Source of the DNA: CAYQTL01 sp964420405
GTDB lineage: Bacteria > Acidobacteriota > Thermoanaerobaculia > Thermoanaerobaculales > Sulfomarinibacteraceae
DNA: 28,585 bases
NCBI GenBank assembly: GCA_964420405.1
Contig: CAYQTL010000066.1
Location: 1-28,585 of the forward strand
Direction: 5' to 3'
Below the pieces are notes generated by a model that worked only from the letters and a program-made list of their open reading frames with translations, was not told the origin of the DNA and ran no database searches. A program made the translations under genes and the position numbers. The number at the start of each line of letters is the position of its first letter. The stretch's first letter is position 1. Shown here in pieces: positions 13,774 to 21,726 of this stretch.

Positions 13774-14730
13774 TCACATGTCGACGTTCATTCCGAACCC
13801 GAGCCCGAGCGCCTCGAGCTTCTCGCGCACTTCCTTGAGCGACTTCTCGCCGAAGTTGCGGATCTCGACCATCTCGCGCTCGCTCCGGCTGACGAGGTCC
13901 CTGAGGGTCCGGATGTTGGCGTTCTTGAGACAGTTCATCGACCGGATCGACAGCTCGAGGCTCTCGATGCTGTGGTCGAGCACGCTGTTCTCCTCGCCGC
14001 CGGTCTCATCCGCCTCGGCCGGGTCGTCGAGCTCTGCCGAGCCGAGCTTGACGTAGATGTCCATGTGCCCCTTGACGAGCTGCGCCGCCTGGCTCACGGC
14101 CTCGTCGGGCTCGACGGTGCCGTTGGTCCAGACCTCCACCACGAGCCGCTCGTAGTTCGTCATCCGGCCGAGACGGGCCATCTCGACGCGGAAGTTGGCC
14201 TGCCGCACCGGCGAGTGGGCCGAGTCGACCGGGATGAACCCGAGGTCGAGGTCGTCCGACTGGTTCTCCTCGGCCTGGATGTAGCCGCGGCCGGGGGCGA
14301 CGCGCACCGTCATGTGCAGCCGCCCGTCGCCGGACAGCGTCGCCACGTGGACGTCGGGCTCGATCACCTCGACCGCCGAGCTGCCGACGAACTGACCGGC
14401 CGTGACCTCGCCCGGACCCTTCGCCTCCAGCGTCAGGAAGACCGCCTCGTCGCCGTGGAGACGGAACGGGATCTTCTTGAGGTTGAGGATGATGTCGGTG
14501 ACGTCCTCGACCACGCCCGGGACCGCCGAGAACTCGTGGTCGGCGCCCTCGATCTTGACCGCCGTGATGGCGGCGCCGGGAATCGACGACAGCAGGGCGC
14601 GCCGCAGCGCGTTGCCGACGGTGGTCCCCCAGCCGCGCTCGAACGGCTGCGCGACGAAACGGCCGAAGACGGCCGAGCGCTCGTCCTCGGGCAGGGCCTG
14701 GGACGGCCTCTGGAACTCGTGCCAGATCAT
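13774..14730 (-). CDS. rpoA: DNA-directed RNA polymerase subunit alpha
   Basis: 318 residues, a normal length. The N-terminal dimerisation domain (about 1-235) shows FERGWGTTVGNALRRALLSS and GAAITAVKIEGADHEFS, which dimerise and bind beta/beta'. A short acidic linker (DDPAEADETGGEEN) leads to the C-terminal domain, with SIRSMNCLKNANIRTL and NFGEKSLKEVREKLEALGL. That domain binds UP-element DNA and activators, and its Arg-containing segment is intact. The start at 14730 has AGGAGG 5 nt upstream, inside the gap after rpsD. The frame is open far upstream, but that part lies over rpsD in another frame and is a shadow. It sits in the standard rpsD-rpoA-rplQ order. Confidence 0.99.
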   Translation of the reverse strand: MIWHEFQRPSQALPEDERSAVFGRFVAQPFERGWGTTVGNALRRALLSSIPGAAITAVKIEGADHEFSAVPGVVEDVTDIILNLKKIPFRLHGDEAVFLTLEAKGPGEVTAGQFVGSSAVEVIEPDVHVATLSGDGRLHMTVRVAPGRGYIQAEENQSDDLDLGFIPVDSAHSPVRQANFRVEMARLGRMTNYERLVVEVWTNGTVEPDEAVSQAAQLVKGHMDIYVKLGSAELDDPAEADETGGEENSVLDHSIESLELSIRSMNCLKNANIRTLRDLVSRSEREMVEIRNFGEKSLKEVREKLEALGLGFGMNVDM

Positions 14731-14738
14731 GCAGCCTC

Positions 14739-15371
14739 CTAGCGGGAGTAGAGCTCGACGATGAGCTGCTCCTGGATCGGGAAGCGGATCTCCTCGCGAC
14801 CCGGCACCTCGAGCACCTTGCCGGCGAAGCCGGCGGCGTCGAGCTCGAGCCACGACGGGACTCCCCGCCCCTGGGCGAACTCCATCGCCTCCGTGATCAG
14901 CTCGTTCGTTCGGCTCTTCTCCTGGATCGCGATCTCTGAGCCGGCCCGGACCCGGAACGACGGCACGTCGACCCGGCGCCCGTCGACCAGCACGTGGCCG
15001 TGACGGACGAGCTGGCGGGCCTGACTGCGGGAGGTGGCGAAACCGAGCGAGTAGACCACGTTGTCGAGGCGCAGCTCGAGCAGCTGGAGGAGGTTCTCGC
15101 CGGTGACGCCCTTGCGCCGGTTGGCCTCGTCGAAGGTGCGGCGGAACTGCCCTTCGAGCAGGCCGTAGATCCGGCGCAGCTTCTGCTTCTCGCGTAGCTG
15201 CAGGCCGTACGCGCGGACCTTGCGGCGGCGACGGTTGGCGCCGTGCTGGCCCGGCGGGACGTTGCGCCGCTCGATGGCGCACTTCTCCTTGTAGCAGCGC
15301 TCGCCCTTGAGGAAGAGCTTCATCCCCTCGCGGCGGCACAGACGGCAGACGGGACCTCGATAGCGTGCCAC
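14739..15371 (-). CDS. rpsD: 30S ribosomal protein S4 (zinc-binding form)
   Basis: 210 residues, with a GTG start (MARYRGPVC) and GGAGGTCACC upstream. Four cysteines near the start, Cys9, Cys12, Cys26 and Cys31 (CRLC...CYKEKC), are the zinc-binding 'C+' type. The S4 RNA-binding domain follows (LRLDNVVYSLGFATSRSQAR, then RQLVRHGHVLVDGRRVDVPS). S4 is a primary 16S rRNA binder in the 30S body, forms part of the mRNA entry with S3 and S5, and in E. coli represses the alpha operon. It lies 8 nt before rpoA. Confidence 0.99.
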   Translation of the reverse strand: MARYRGPVCRLCRREGMKLFLKGERCYKEKCAIERRNVPPGQHGANRRRRKVRAYGLQLREKQKLRRIYGLLEGQFRRTFDEANRRKGVTGENLLQLLELRLDNVVYSLGFATSRSQARQLVRHGHVLVDGRRVDVPSFRVRAGSEIAIQEKSRTNELITEAMEFAQGRGVPSWLELDAAGFAGKVLEVPGREEIRFPIQEQLIVELYSR

Positions 15372-15380
15372 GGTGACCTC

Positions 15381-15776
15381 CTACACCCTGCGCCGCTTGC
15401 GCGGGCGGCAGCCGTTGTGGGGGATCGGCGTGACGTCGCGGATGCTGCGGATGTCCATCCCCGCCGCCGCGACCGCCCGGATCGCCGACTCGCGACCGGG
15501 GCCCGGACCCTTGACCCGGACCTCGACGCTTCGCACGCCGTGGTCCTGGGCCTGCTCGGCGGCATTCCGCGCTGCCAGCTGGGCCGCGTACGGGGTGCCC
15601 TTGCGGGAGCCCTTGTACCCGATCTTGCCACCCGACGACCAGCACAGCGCTCCGCCGCTCGGATCGGAGAAGGTGACGATGGTGTTGTTGAACGTCGCGT
15701 GGATGTGCGCGACCGCGTGCGGGACGTTCTTGCGGTCCCGTCGCGCCTTGCGGGCGCCCTTGCGTTCCTTGGCCAT
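15381..15776 (-). CDS. rpsK: 30S ribosomal protein S11
   Basis: 131 residues from an ATG. It carries the conserved segments HIHATFNNTIVTFSDPSGG, GYKGSRKGTPYAAQLAA, VRVKGPGPGRESA and the C-terminal PIPHNGCRPRKRRRV. S11 lies on the 30S platform beside the E site and pairs with S18 and S21. In some bacteria the Asn-Gly near the C-terminus (HNGC here) is turned into isoaspartate. It sits between rpsM and rpsD, the usual alpha-operon order, with 15 and 9 nt gaps. Confidence 0.99.
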   Translation of the reverse strand: MAKERKGARKARRDRKNVPHAVAHIHATFNNTIVTFSDPSGGALCWSSGGKIGYKGSRKGTPYAAQLAARNAAEQAQDHGVRSVEVRVKGPGPGRESAIRAVAAAGMDIRSIRDVTPIPHNGCRPRKRRRV

Positions 15777-15791
15777 CTCCGAGCTCCTCGC

Positions 15792-16175
15792 TTACTTCTT
15801 GCCGGCCTTCTTCTTGCCGGCGACGGCCTGACGGCGCGGACCCTTGCGGGTCCGGGCGTTGGTGTGCGTCCTCTGGCCGCGGACCGGCAGGCCGCGGCGG
15901 TGCCGGATGCCGCGGTAGCTGCCGATCTCGATCAGCCGCTTGATGTTCATGGCCACCTCCTTGCGGAGGTCGCCCTCGACGCCGCCCTCCTCCTGGAGAG
16001 CGCGTTGCAGGCGCAGGACCTCGTCCTCGGACAGGTCCTTGACCTTGATGCCCTCGTCCACCTTGGCCTTGGCGAGGACCGTCTTCGCGCGGGTCCGGCC
16101 GATCCCGTAGATGTAGGTCAGGCCGATCTCGACGCGCTTGTTGGCCGGCAGATCAACTCCTGCGATGCGTGCCAC
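15792..16175 (-). CDS. rpsM: 30S ribosomal protein S13
   Basis: 127 residues with a GTG start at 16175, chosen because the family starts MARIAGVDLP; GAGGAGGAG lies just upstream. Conserved text includes IGLTYIYGIGRTRA (helix-two-turn-helix), SYRGIRHRRGLPVRGQRT and the basic tail NARTRKGPRR, ending AGKKKAGKK, which reaches toward the P-site tRNA. S13 forms the A-site-finger bridge in the 30S head with S19. It follows rpmJ in the normal infA-rpmJ-rpsM order. Confidence 0.99.
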   Translation of the reverse strand: MARIAGVDLPANKRVEIGLTYIYGIGRTRAKTVLAKAKVDEGIKVKDLSEDEVLRLQRALQEEGGVEGDLRKEVAMNIKRLIEIGSYRGIRHRRGLPVRGQRTHTNARTRKGPRRQAVAGKKKAGKK

Positions 16176-16190
16176 GGATCTCCTCCTCGA

Positions 16191-16304
16191 TCAGCCTTGC
16201 CGCTGCTTGTGCTTCGGGTTGTCGCAGATCACGCGGATCACGCCCTTGCGGCGGACGATCTTGCACTTCGAACACATCCGCTTGACCGAAGGCCGAACCT
16301 TCAT
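16191..16304 (-). CDS. rpmJ: 50S ribosomal protein L36 (zinc-binding form)
   Basis: A 37-residue gene that size filters miss. It reads MKVRPSVKRMCSKCKIVRRK, then GVIRVICDNPKHKQRQG. Zinc ligands Cys11, Cys14, Cys27 and His32 are all present, so it is the C+ type. The ATG at 16304 is 10 nt after infA. L36 is a tiny basic zinc-ribbon protein that joins late in 50S assembly, near 23S helices 42 and 89-97. No zinc-free copy is seen in this window. Confidence 0.98.
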   Translation of the reverse strand: MKVRPSVKRMCSKCKIVRRKGVIRVICDNPKHKQRQG

Positions 16305-16314
16305 AGCCGCCCCC

Positions 16315-16533
16315 TCACTTGTACCGGTACACGATCCGCCCCCGCTTCAGGTCGTAGGGCGAGAGCTCGACCAGAACCTTGTCACCAGGAAGAATCCGAA
16401 TGAAGTGCTTGCGCATCTTTCCCGAGATGTGGGCGAGCACCTCGTGCCCGTTCTCCAGCTCGACCTTGAACATGGCGTTGGGCAGGGGCTCGACCACGGT
16501 CGCGACCACTTCGATCGCTTCTTCCTTGGGCAT
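16315..16533 (-). CDS. infA: Translation initiation factor IF-1
   Basis: 72 residues, the standard length. An S1/OB fold with the usual pattern: MPKEEAIEVVATVVEPLPNA, FKVELENGHEVLAHISGKMR, KHFIRILPGDKVLVELSPYD, LKRGRIVYRYK. IF-1 covers the 30S A site and helps IF-2 and IF-3 choose the start tRNA. The ATG at 16533 is 2 nt past the map stop, so the two are translated in close coupling. It is followed by rpmJ, as in most bacteria outside the enterics. Confidence 0.99.
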   Translation of the reverse strand: MPKEEAIEVVATVVEPLPNAMFKVELENGHEVLAHISGKMRKHFIRILPGDKVLVELSPYDLKRGRIVYRYK

Positions 16534-16535
16534 AC

Positions 16536-17288
16536 TCACTCCTCGAGACCGAGCACACGGTGGCCGTCGGTGGTGACCGCCACCGAGTACTCGAAATGGG
16601 CGGCGAGTGTACCGTCTTCCGTTCTGGCTGTCCAGCCGTCCCGGTCGACCCGTACCCGCCAGCTGCCGCCCGTCACCATCGGCTCGATGGCCAGCACGAG
16701 GCCCGGCTTGAGCAGCTGCCCCTGGCCCGGGGCCCCGTAGTTCGGAACCTGGGGCTCCTCGTGCAGGGAGCGCCCGATGCCGTGTCCCACGAACTCGCGC
16801 ACCACGCCGAACCCGGCGGCCTCCGCGCGCCGCTGGACCGCCGCCCCGATGTCGCCCAGCCGGTTGCCCGGCCGCACCGCCTCGACCGCGTCCTCGAGGC
16901 ACTGCCTCGTGATCTCCATCAGCCGCTGCGCCTCGTCGCCCAGGTCGCCGACGCCGAAGGTCACGGCGGAGTCGCCGTAGTAGCCGTCGAGCACCACGCC
17001 GCAGTCGACGCTCACCAGGTCGCCGTCCCGGAGCCTCGTCGCCGCGCTCGGGATGCCGTGCACGATGACGTCGTTGACCGACGTGCAGAGGGTTCCGGGA
17101 AAGCCCCGGTAGCCCTTGAACGCCGGCGTGCCGCCGGCGGCGCGGATGCGCTCCTCGGCCAAAGCGTCGAGCTCGAGGGTGGAGACGCCCGGCCGTGCGG
17201 CCTCGCGGACGGTCTCCAGGACATCGTGTACCAGCCGGTTGGCCCGGTGCATGATGTCGAGCTCGCGGTCGTCCTTGAGCACGATCAT
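16536..17288 (-). CDS. map: Type I methionine aminopeptidase
   Basis: 250 residues. It removes the initiator Met from new proteins as they leave the ribosome. All five metal ligands can be seen by comparison with E. coli MetAP: Asp95 (LVSVDCG), Asp106 (GYYGD), His169 (FVGHGIGR), Glu202 (AIEPM) and Glu233 (AHFEYS). The substrate-binding His is at 77 (VIVHGIP). There is no N-terminal zinc-finger or SH3-binding extension, so this is the short MetAP-Ia form. The ATG overlaps the adk stop (ATGA). The secY-adk-map-infA order is typical. Confidence 0.98.
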   Translation of the reverse strand: MIVLKDDRELDIMHRANRLVHDVLETVREAARPGVSTLELDALAEERIRAAGGTPAFKGYRGFPGTLCTSVNDVIVHGIPSAATRLRDGDLVSVDCGVVLDGYYGDSAVTFGVGDLGDEAQRLMEITRQCLEDAVEAVRPGNRLGDIGAAVQRRAEAAGFGVVREFVGHGIGRSLHEEPQVPNYGAPGQGQLLKPGLVLAIEPMVTGGSWRVRVDRDGWTARTEDGTLAAHFEYSVAVTTDGHRVLGLEE

Positions 17289-17959
17289 GCGCCCACCGGT
17301 GCGCCCACCACCTGCAGCACCGCCTCCTCGACCGCATCCGGATCGCCGGCGCCGTCGACGGTCATCAACAGCCCACGATGACGGTACAGCTCGAGCACCG
17401 GGCCGGCGTGCCGCCGGTACTGGCGCAGCCGCTCCGCCACCACCTCCGTCCGGTCGTCGTCGAGCCGCACCAGCGGGTCGCCGGTGTCGTCGTCGACGCC
17501 CTCGCTCCGCGGTGGCGCGGACCGGGGATGGTAGACCCGGCCCGACGGGCCGTGGACGAGCCGGCCGGCGAGACGCTGTGCCGCCACCTCGTCCGTCACC
17601 TCCAGCACGATCACCCGCTCCAGGCTCCGTCCGAGCTCGGCGAGGATGCCGTCGAGCAGGTTGGCCTGCTCCACGGTCCGCGGGTAGCCGTCGAGCAGGA
17701 AGCCGCGGCCGCAGTCGTCGCGGTGCAGGCGCTGCAGCACGCGCCCGTCGAGCACGCGGTCCGGGACCAGCGCCCCCTCCCGGATCGCCGCCGCCGCCTC
17801 ACCCGGTCCCGAGCCCTCGGCGAGCTCGACGCGCAGCATGTCACCCGTCGCGATGTGCGGGATCGAGTACCGCGCGGCGAGGCGCGCCGCCTGGGTGCCC
17901 TTGCCGGCCCCCGGGGGGCCGAGCAGCACCAGGTCGAGGCTCGAGAACCAGCGGCTCAT
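17285..17959 (-). CDS. adk: Adenylate kinase
   Basis: 224 residues. It converts ATP plus AMP to two ADP in the cytoplasm. The P-loop GPPGAGKGTQ is at 14-23, then ATGDMLR and the AMP-binding region. FLLDGYPRT is the conserved DGFPRT site with Tyr for Phe. A long LID follows (GRVYHP... DTGDPLVRLDDD) without zinc cysteines. The ATG at 17959 overlaps the secY stop (ATGA), and GGGAGG lies 5 nt upstream. The N-terminus is about eight residues longer than in E. coli Adk (MSRWFSSLDLVLLG). Its place between secY and map is the classical one. Confidence 0.98.
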   Translation of the reverse strand: MSRWFSSLDLVLLGPPGAGKGTQAARLAARYSIPHIATGDMLRVELAEGSGPGEAAAAIREGALVPDRVLDGRVLQRLHRDDCGRGFLLDGYPRTVEQANLLDGILAELGRSLERVIVLEVTDEVAAQRLAGRLVHGPSGRVYHPRSAPPRSEGVDDDTGDPLVRLDDDRTEVVAERLRQYRRHAGPVLELYRHRGLLMTVDGAGDPDAVEEAVLQVVGAPVGA

Positions 17960-19344
17960 CCGCGCCTCCCGCGGATCCGGCCACGCCGCATGAACCCGTC
18001 GTAGTGGCGCATCACGAGCTGCGACTCGATCTGCTGGACGGTGTCCATGGCGACGCCGACGACGATCAGCAACGAGGTGCCGCCGAAGTAGAAGGGAACG
18101 CCGAGGCCGTTGGTGAACCAGGCCGGCAGCACCGAGTCCAGGGCCGGCCCGATGACCGGGATGGTGGCGACCTTGAAGCCGGCGATCAACACCTCCGGCA
18201 GCAGCGCCACCAGCGCCAGGTAGATCGAGCCGACGAGGGTGATCCTGGTGAGGATCTTGTCGATGAACTCCGCGGTCCGCTTGCCGGGCCGGATGCCCGG
18301 GATGAAGCCGCCGTACTTGCGCATGTTCTCGGCGGTGTCCTCGGGGTTGAAGATGATCGAGGTGTAGAAGTAGCAGAAGAAGACGATCGAAAGGAAGTAG
18401 ATCAGGTTGTACAGCGGCTCGCCCCACGCCAGCGCCTCGGTGATCCGCTGCAGCCACCGGTTCTCGATCATGGTCCCGAGAGTCTGCGGGAACGACATGA
18501 TGGAGGCGGCGAAGATCACCGGGATGACGCCGCCGGTGTTCAGCCGCAGCGGCAGGTAGGTGCTCTGGCCGCCGTACACCCGCCGGCCCACCACCCGCTT
18601 GGCGTACTGGATCGGGATCCGCCGTTGGGCCCGCTCCATGTACACGATCGCGGCGACCACGACCACCATGAATATCACCAGGATCGCGATCGTCATCACG
18701 CTCATGCTGCCGGTCTGGAGGTTGGTGACCGTGTTGAAGATCGCGGCCGGCAGGCCGACCACGATGCCGGCGAAGATGATCAGCGAGATGCCGTTGCCGA
18801 TGCCGCGCTCGGAGATCTGCTCGCCGAGCCACATCACGAACGCGGTGCCGGTGGTCAGCGTCAGGACGGTCAGCAGGCGGAAGCCCCAGCCCTGCAGGTT
18901 GTCCGGTACCAGGGGCGCGCCACCCGGCGCGGCCTGACGCTCGAGGAAGAACGAGATGCCCATCGCCTGGATCACCGACAGCACCACCGTCCCGTAGCGC
19001 GTGTACTGGGTGATCTTGCGGCGCCCGAGCTCGCCCTCCTTGGAGAGCTTCTCCAGGTACGGCCACACCACCGTCAGCAGCTGCAGGATGATCGACGCCG
19101 AGATGTACGGCATGATGCCGAGGGCGAAGATCGTCATCCGCCCGAGGGCGCCGCCGGAGAACAGGTTCAGGAACCCGAGCACGGTGCCCTGGGCGTTGGT
19201 CATGAACTCGCTCAACGCCACCGGGTCGACGCCGGGGATCGGGATGAACGCGCCCACGCGGTACACCGCCAGCAGGGCGAAGGTGAACACCACCCGCTTG
19301 CGCAGGTCCGGGATCGCGTAGATGTTGCGGAAGCTCTCGATCAC
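17956..19344 (-). CDS. secY: Protein translocase subunit SecY
   Basis: 462 residues; ten membrane helices can be followed by eye. It is the channel of SecYEG in the inner membrane and passes or inserts proteins with SecA, ribosomes and YidC. Conserved parts: IPDLRKRVVFTFALLAVYRV at the start, GIMPYISASIILQLL, the cytoplasmic loop before MERAQRRIPIQYAKR, and GFIPGIRPGKRTAEFI. The GTG start overlaps the rplO stop (GTGA), so translation is coupled. The C-terminus is basic (MRRGRIRGRRG). secE and secG are not in the window. Confidence 0.99.
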   Translation of the reverse strand: MIESFRNIYAIPDLRKRVVFTFALLAVYRVGAFIPIPGVDPVALSEFMTNAQGTVLGFLNLFSGGALGRMTIFALGIMPYISASIILQLLTVVWPYLEKLSKEGELGRRKITQYTRYGTVVLSVIQAMGISFFLERQAAPGGAPLVPDNLQGWGFRLLTVLTLTTGTAFVMWLGEQISERGIGNGISLIIFAGIVVGLPAAIFNTVTNLQTGSMSVMTIAILVIFMVVVVAAIVYMERAQRRIPIQYAKRVVGRRVYGGQSTYLPLRLNTGGVIPVIFAASIMSFPQTLGTMIENRWLQRITEALAWGEPLYNLIYFLSIVFFCYFYTSIIFNPEDTAENMRKYGGFIPGIRPGKRTAEFIDKILTRITLVGSIYLALVALLPEVLIAGFKVATIPVIGPALDSVLPAWFTNGLGVPFYFGGTSLLIVVGVAMDTVQQIESQLVMRHYDGFMRRGRIRGRRG

Positions 19345-19796
19345 GACGACACCACCTCGCAGCTCCCGCCGGCACCCTCGATGGCGGCGCGGGCGGACGT
19401 GGAGAACTTGTGTGCCTGGACCGTCAGTCGCGCCGTCAGCTCGCCGTCGCCGAGGATCTTGACCCGGCCGTCGGCGGACCGGATCAGGCCGCGGTCGGCC
19501 AGCGCGCCCGGAGTCACGGTGTCGCCGGGGGCGAACACCCGCTCGAGATCACGCAGGTTCACGACCTGGTGCTCGACCCGGAAGATGTTGGTGAACCCGC
19601 GCTTCGGAATCCGCCGCACGAGGGGCATCTGGCCGCCCTCGAAGCCGAACCGGCGCGAGTACCCTGACCGGGACTTCTGTCCCTTGTGGCCGCGGCCCGC
19701 GGTCTTGCCGTTGCCCGAGCCCGGTCCGCGGCCGACGCGCTTGCGCGACCGCTTCGCCCCGGGTGCGGGGCTGAGGTTGTGCAGCTCCATGGCCAT
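19341..19796 (-). CDS. rplO: 50S ribosomal protein L15
   Basis: 151 residues. The N-terminal half is the long basic extension typical of L15 (LSPAPGAKRSRKRVGRGPGS, KTAGRGHKGQKSRSG), followed by GFEGGQMPLVRRIPKRGF. The C-terminal globule ends AHKFSTSARAAIEGAGG. L15 binds 23S rRNA in the 50S core and joins late in assembly. I keep the ATG at 19796, with GGAGGT 7 nt upstream, rather than the ATG two codons later. It is coupled to secY by a 4-nt overlap. Confidence 0.98.
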   Translation of the reverse strand: MAMELHNLSPAPGAKRSRKRVGRGPGSGNGKTAGRGHKGQKSRSGYSRRFGFEGGQMPLVRRIPKRGFTNIFRVEHQVVNLRDLERVFAPGDTVTPGALADRGLIRSADGRVKILGDGELTARLTVQAHKFSTSARAAIEGAGGSCEVVSS

Positions 19797-19799
19797 GGG

Positions 19800-20003
19800 T
19801 CAGACCTCCACTTCCTCGACCGACACCAGATGCGGCACCTTGGCGACCATGCCGCGGATGCACGGATCGTCGGGCCGCGTGACCGACCGCCCGATCCGCC
19901 CCAGGCCGAGCCCCTTCAGGACGCGACGCTGGCCTTCGGCGAAGCCGATCTGGCTGCGCACCTGGGTGATCCTGATCTGCTTGGACTGTTTGCGAGCACT
20001 CAT
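19800..20003 (-). CDS. rpmD: 50S ribosomal protein L30
   Basis: 67 residues, a small alpha/beta protein with KQIRITQVRSQIGFAEGQRR, VLKGLGLGRIGRSVTRPDD and PCIRGMVAKVPHLVSVEE, a full match to bacterial L30. Its ATG overlaps the rpsE stop (ATGA). L30 sits on the 50S surface by 5S rRNA and the L11 arm side. The gene is missing in some bacterial groups; here it keeps the rpsE-rpmD-rplO order. Confidence 0.98.
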   Translation of the reverse strand: MSARKQSKQIRITQVRSQIGFAEGQRRVLKGLGLGRIGRSVTRPDDPCIRGMVAKVPHLVSVEEVEV

Positions 20004-20791
20004 GACCGGTCATCCTCGTCGTCCGCGGCGTCAGCGGCCGCGGTCTCGCTGTCATCCGCGGCGTCGGCGTCGGAGGCCTCGGCCTGCGGCGGGGTGTGCG
20101 CCTCGGGCTCGTGGGCCGGGGCCGTCGCCTCCGCGGTCGGCTCGCCGGCCTTCGCGGCCGCGGGCGCCTTCGCCGCGCGTGCGGGCTTCGTCCCGGCCGA
20201 CGCGGTCTCGGGCGCGTGCTCGGCCGTCTCGGCGGCCACCGCCTCCGCGGCGGCGGCGGGAGCCGCAGCCGCCTCGGCGCCCGACCGCGGCACGTCGGTG
20301 TCCGCGCCGGGCGCGCTCACCTCGACGCCGCGCAGCCGACGCACGCGGGCCTGCGTCATCAGGTGGTTGATGGCGTCGAAGGTGGCGCGGACCACGTTGA
20401 AGGGGTTGCGGCTGCCGACGACCTTGGTCAGCACGTCCTGGACCCCGGCGGACTCCATCACCGCGCGGACGCCGCCGCCGGCGATCACGCCGGTGCCCGG
20501 CGACGCCGGCCGCAGCAGGACCCGGGTGGCGCCGTGGCGCCCCCAGACGGTGTGGGGCACGGTGCCGCCGACCATCGGGACCGAGATCATCTCCCGCTTG
20601 GCCTGGTCGGACGCCTTCTGGATCGCCGGCGGCACCTCGCGCGCCTTGCCGGTGCCGTATCCGACCCGGCCCGAGCCGTCGCCGGTCACGACCACGGCCG
20701 AGAACGAGAAGTTCTTGCCGCCCTTGACCACCTTGGCCACGCGGTTGATGTGGACGACCGTTTCCTGCAGCTCCGTCTCGTGATTGATCAT
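20000..20791 (-). CDS. rpsE: 30S ribosomal protein S5 with a long acidic Ala-rich tail
   Basis: 263 residues; typical S5 is about 165-175. The core (1-160) is normal: ETVVHINRVAKVVKGGKNFS, the dsRBD-like fold, GYGTGKAREVPPAIQKA, then TGVIAGGGVRAVMESAGV and SRNPFNVVRATFDAI. Residues 161-263 are a tail of Ala, Glu, Asp, Pro and Thr, ending DDSETAAADAADDEDDRS. S5 takes part in decoding fidelity and mRNA entry helicase action with S3 and S4. I choose the ATG at 20791 because AAGGTGG lies about 5 nt before it; a GTG at 20800 would add three residues. Confidence 0.96.
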   Translation of the reverse strand: MINHETELQETVVHINRVAKVVKGGKNFSFSAVVVTGDGSGRVGYGTGKAREVPPAIQKASDQAKREMISVPMVGGTVPHTVWGRHGATRVLLRPASPGTGVIAGGGVRAVMESAGVQDVLTKVVGSRNPFNVVRATFDAINHLMTQARVRRLRGVEVSAPGADTDVPRSGAEAAAAPAAAAEAVAAETAEHAPETASAGTKPARAAKAPAAAKAGEPTAEATAPAHEPEAHTPPQAEASDADAADDSETAAADAADDEDDRS

Positions 20792-20802
20792 CCTCGCCAC
20801 CT

Positions 20803-21171
20803 TCAGAACTCGAGCCCGCCCTCGCGGGCGCCGTCGGCGATCGCGCGGATCACGCCGTGGTAGGGGAAGCCGCCGCGGTCGAACACGACCGAGCTGACGC
20901 CCTTCTCCTTGGCGCGCTCGGCGATGAGCTTGCCGACCGACGTGCCGGCGTCGCGGTTGCCGGTCGACTTCAGGGCGCCGGCCTGCTCCTTCTCCAGGCT
21001 CGACGCCGACGCCAGGGTGACCCCGGTCTCGTCGTCGATCACCTGGGCGTAGACGTACCGCAGGCTGCGGTAGACCGCGAGCCGCGGACGGTCGGCCGTC
21101 CCGCGCACGGTGTCGCGGTAGCGGCGGCGGATCCGCGCTCGACGCTGCTTGCGATCCTGGATGCGGCTCAT
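20803..21171 (-). CDS. rplR: 50S ribosomal protein L18
   Basis: 122 residues from the ATG at 21171, which shares one base with the rplF stop (TGATG). A basic start (SRIQDRKQRRARIRRRYRDT) is followed by ADRPRLAVYRSLRYVYAQVI and the C-terminal VFDRGGFPYHGVIRAIADGA and REGGLEF. L18 binds 5S rRNA with L5 and carries it into the 50S central protuberance. The longer open frame upstream is an rplF shadow. Confidence 0.98.
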   Translation of the reverse strand: MSRIQDRKQRRARIRRRYRDTVRGTADRPRLAVYRSLRYVYAQVIDDETGVTLASASSLEKEQAGALKSTGNRDAGTSVGKLIAERAKEKGVSSVVFDRGGFPYHGVIRAIADGAREGGLEF

Positions 21172-21713
21172 CAGCTGGCTCCCTGCTTTCCGGCCTTGGT
21201 GCGGATCCGCTCGCCGACGTAGCGCACGCCCTTGCCCTTGTACGGCTCGGGCGGTCGCAGCCGGCGGATGTCCGCCGCCACCTGGCCGACCTTCTGGCGG
21301 TCGATGCCGGACACGGTCACCCGGTTGGCCTTGGCGTCGACCTCGATCTCGATCCCCTCGGGCACCGCGAACTCGACCGGGTGCGAGTACCCGAGGTTGA
21401 ACACGACGGCTGTGGCCTGCTTCTCGGCCCGGTAGCCGATGCCCACGATCTCGAGCTGCTTGCTCCATCCAGTCGAGACGCCGGTGGCGGCGTTGGCCAA
21501 CAGCGCGCGGTTGAGGCCGTGGAAGGCGCGGGTCTGACGCTGCTCGTCGGCCCGCTCCAGCACCAGGCTGCCCTCCTTGACGGCGGCGGTGATCCCGGGC
21601 ATCAGGTCGACCAGTAGGTCCCCCTTGGGGCCCTTGACCTTGACCACTCCGTTGCCGACGTGGACGTCGACCCCGTTCGGGATCTCGATCGGCTTGTATC
21701 CGATGCGTGACAT
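21171..21713 (-). CDS. rplF: 50S ribosomal protein L6
   Basis: 180 residues, the family length, with two repeated alpha/beta domains. Key segments: MSRIGYKPIEIPNGVDV, the VKGPKGDL turn, ALLANAATGVSTGWSKQLEI, NLGYSHPVEF and the diagnostic RPPEPYKGKGVRYVGERIRT. L6 lies near the factor-binding site beside the sarcin-ricin loop. It is 13 nt after rpsH and coupled to rplR. Confidence 0.99.
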   Translation of the reverse strand: MSRIGYKPIEIPNGVDVHVGNGVVKVKGPKGDLLVDLMPGITAAVKEGSLVLERADEQRQTRAFHGLNRALLANAATGVSTGWSKQLEIVGIGYRAEKQATAVVFNLGYSHPVEFAVPEGIEIEVDAKANRVTVSGIDRQKVGQVAADIRRLRPPEPYKGKGVRYVGERIRTKAGKQGAS

Positions 21714-21726
21714 CGCGGTCTCTCCC

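Noticed and set aside
17116..20370. Very long plus-strand open frame (1084 codons) opposite adk, secY, rplO and rpmD
   Set aside because: Low-complexity Arg/Pro/Asp text across five certain genes on the other strand; an artefact of third-position GC bias.
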